DNA of 64,000 nt from Daucus carota subsp. sativus (Eukaryota; Streptophyta; Magnoliopsida; Apiales; Apiaceae), in contig NC_030387.2 in assembly GCF_001625215.2 (NCBI RefSeq), positions 36,913,606 to 36,977,605 of the forward strand, given 5' to 3'. Below the pieces are notes generated by a model. It was not told the DNA's origin and did not search any database. It saw only the letters and a list, made by a program, of their open reading frames with translations. The translations under genes and the position numbers were made by a program. Below, piece after piece: positions 59,384-64,000 of the stretch (its first letter is position 1; every line of letters begins with the position of its first letter).

Positions 59384-60940
59384 ATCAAAATCTCACAAGC
59401 AGCTGCTATATACAATTAAACAAAGACTATTATTAACGTGAAATCATAAAGGGTTTTCAACAGAATTGCAAAATCAAGAATCTTTATTCTTACCAGAAAA
59501 AGATTGAAAGTAATCCTGGAAGAAACGCAGAGAAATCAACAAGAAATTGCTTAGAAGATCATGAAAGCAGACTAGATTGTTTGAATAGACTTCTGGGTGT
59601 TTAATTTTTAAATTTCCCTGTGAAAATCTTGGCTTTTTTTGCAGGATTTTAAAGACGATCATGTAACAATGTAGTATATAATTTATGGTCAAGCCCTGTC
59701 ATTTTCTCTGTAGAACGTAATGTACGTTTTGTATGAACCCTTGGAATGCAGTACTACAGTTATATGACAAAGATACCCTTTGGCCTTTCCTGAGTCCTAA
59801 CCGATGTCTTTTATCTCAAGATTTTTTTTTTTATGTGGTTTCCTTTTCTTTTTTTTTAATATTTTATGTAGTTCTTTTAAAAAAGTATAATTATTATTTT
59901 GTAATTATATTTTATTTACATAATTTAATTACAATTAATTGGTTAAGCTACTGTTTAAAAAAAAATTTGGTTAACGTATCGATTGTATTAGTTGACTATA
60001 TTTTTATAATAGCATATTATTAATTATTAATATTATAAATTGTTATAAATATAATATATATATTATCTGAATATGATAGTAAATGATATAAAATTTTCTT
60101 AGGTATCTCTTACATTGCAGTTGGACAATTATAATAGTAAAAAAAAGTTATATATTTATGGGCAAGGAAATATATCATTAATTTTTTTTTTTACATAATC
60201 TCAATTTTTATTTAAAATATATATATTACTAATTTTTAATCAAAAAGTCTACTCGATTGAAGATAGATGCTCAAGACATCAAATTTTGAGAAAGAAATAA
60301 ATTCCAGAAATGGGTAGAGAAATGGGAGATGAGACATTCCACTTTCCACCTAATGCTTTTGCGTGCAAGAAAGAAGAGAGTTAAACTAATCAAAGGATAA
60401 TATATTATTGTACTACCAAAGTGTGATGCAGTACAAGTTGTTCGACTATTAAATCTTATCTGAATAATTCATACACAAACTGTACTTCTAATTTCCTTGC
60501 GGTACTTATTGTACACCTTTGTGGGTGGCCTGGTGGGACTTGTGGGTCACCAAAGTTTATGTGCATTTTGTTTTGCAGCTACAGCCTCAGGCTAACTTCA
60601 GTAAACAAATTATTATTGCTTAATCATGATATTATAAAGTTAAAGCTAGCACTCAAAATAAGACCATGAAATAATAACGTAACTAAGAAAAATCGATAGT
60701 GATTACAACTGGGAAAGGTTCATGAGTATCTCCCCAAACAATTAAATCGAAAAAAATTAGAGGCATCATGATATAACCAATGTTGTAGCATTTTAAATAA
60801 ATGTAAAATTTCATTCTCTTCTATACTCAGCATTCAAGTTACCTTTGGAGTCTCCAAGTACAAAAAACTGATGGTAGTGAACCAATGCAATGATTTGAAT
60901 TAGTCTGAATTTATTGAACTTTGTAGGCTAGCAGGTTGGT
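59384..60940. other. Spacer between GRDP copy B and mitochondrial HSP70
   Basis: The left part is the GRDP B 5' UTR and promoter. The middle (59800-60250) is very AT-rich. The right part is the HSP70 3' UTR. No gene is recognised, and the short frames are Phe/Ile/Tyr-rich artefacts. Confidence 0.5.
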
Positions 60941-63785
<2,845 letters not shown>

Positions 63786-63794
63786 CAGTAAACT

Positions 63795-64000
63795 GGGCAT
63801 CAAAGAAGCTAATTTAAGACAAGTGAAGCTCAAATTCACATGTAAATATCCAAACACACACACACAGAGACACAAGGCCAAGCTCCATTACAAACTCTAC
63901 AAGTCTGCGAGATCCGGTATTTGAATACACAAAATTCAAAAAAATAAATTCCGAATGTAAAATATATATCTTATCCTACATAAACATACACGAGAACGGA
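63795..64000. other. Part of HSP70 intron 1 at the window edge
   Basis: No start codon opens a frame into the HSP70 exon. The sequence is AT-rich with a (CA)n tract at 63851-63866, as expected for an intron between the presequence exon and exon 2. Confidence 0.55.

Overview
The window is nuclear DNA of a flowering plant, almost certainly a eudicot and probably an asterid; the exact family cannot be settled from sequence alone. The reasons are GT-AG introns throughout, plant-only gene families, AT-rich spacers, and many small non-autonomous DNA transposons (hAT, Mutator-like, Stowaway and other inverted-repeat types). I saw no tRNA or rRNA gene, no CRISPR array, and no recognisable LTR element or Polinton.

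Layout. 0-7.3 kb is gene-poor. It holds a decayed plastid acyl carrier protein copy, two other coding-like fragments, a Helitron-like 3' end and a 2.06-kb GCGGTTT-rich hAT element that itself carries another insertion. 7.37-15.87 kb is a SANT/Myb-domain gene of two coding exons; its 6.5-kb intron holds an inverted copy of part of its own first exon, a tandem satellite and at least three DNA transposons. 17.8-19.2 kb (-) is a bHLH transcription factor of the bHLH93/bHLH61 type. 19.2-25.0 kb is spacer with a LINE-type RNase H fragment and nested inverted-repeat elements. 25.0-30.4 kb (+) is plastid cystathionine gamma-synthase, with a conserved MTO1-type arrest peptide. 32.0-35.5 kb (+) is a GH3 beta-xylosidase of the BXL6 type. 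36.7-37.3 kb (+) is a 65-residue CYSTM protein in three short exons. 42.1-44.0 kb (+) is a GTE bromodomain-NET protein. 47.0-52.2 and 53.5-59.4 kb (both -) are tandem copies of a glycine-rich domain protein (GRDP). 60.9 kb to the right edge (-) is mitochondrial HSP70, whose transit-peptide exon lies outside the window.

The genes do not form a pathway. bHLH93/61, BXL6 and GTE2/7 homologues in the same neighbourhood match neighbours in Arabidopsis (At5g10550-At5g10570), so this looks like an ancestral gene block with extra genes and transposons in it. The two most unusual features are the self-complementary exon/intron arrangement in the SANT gene, which would make a roughly 570-bp hairpin in the primary transcript, and the downstream GRDP copy (47-52 kb). 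In that copy the duplication breakpoint falls inside exon 1 and has given the protein a new N-terminus that looks like an organelle presequence. Exon coordinates were set by hand from reading frame, GT-AG sites and family conservation; no transcript data were used.
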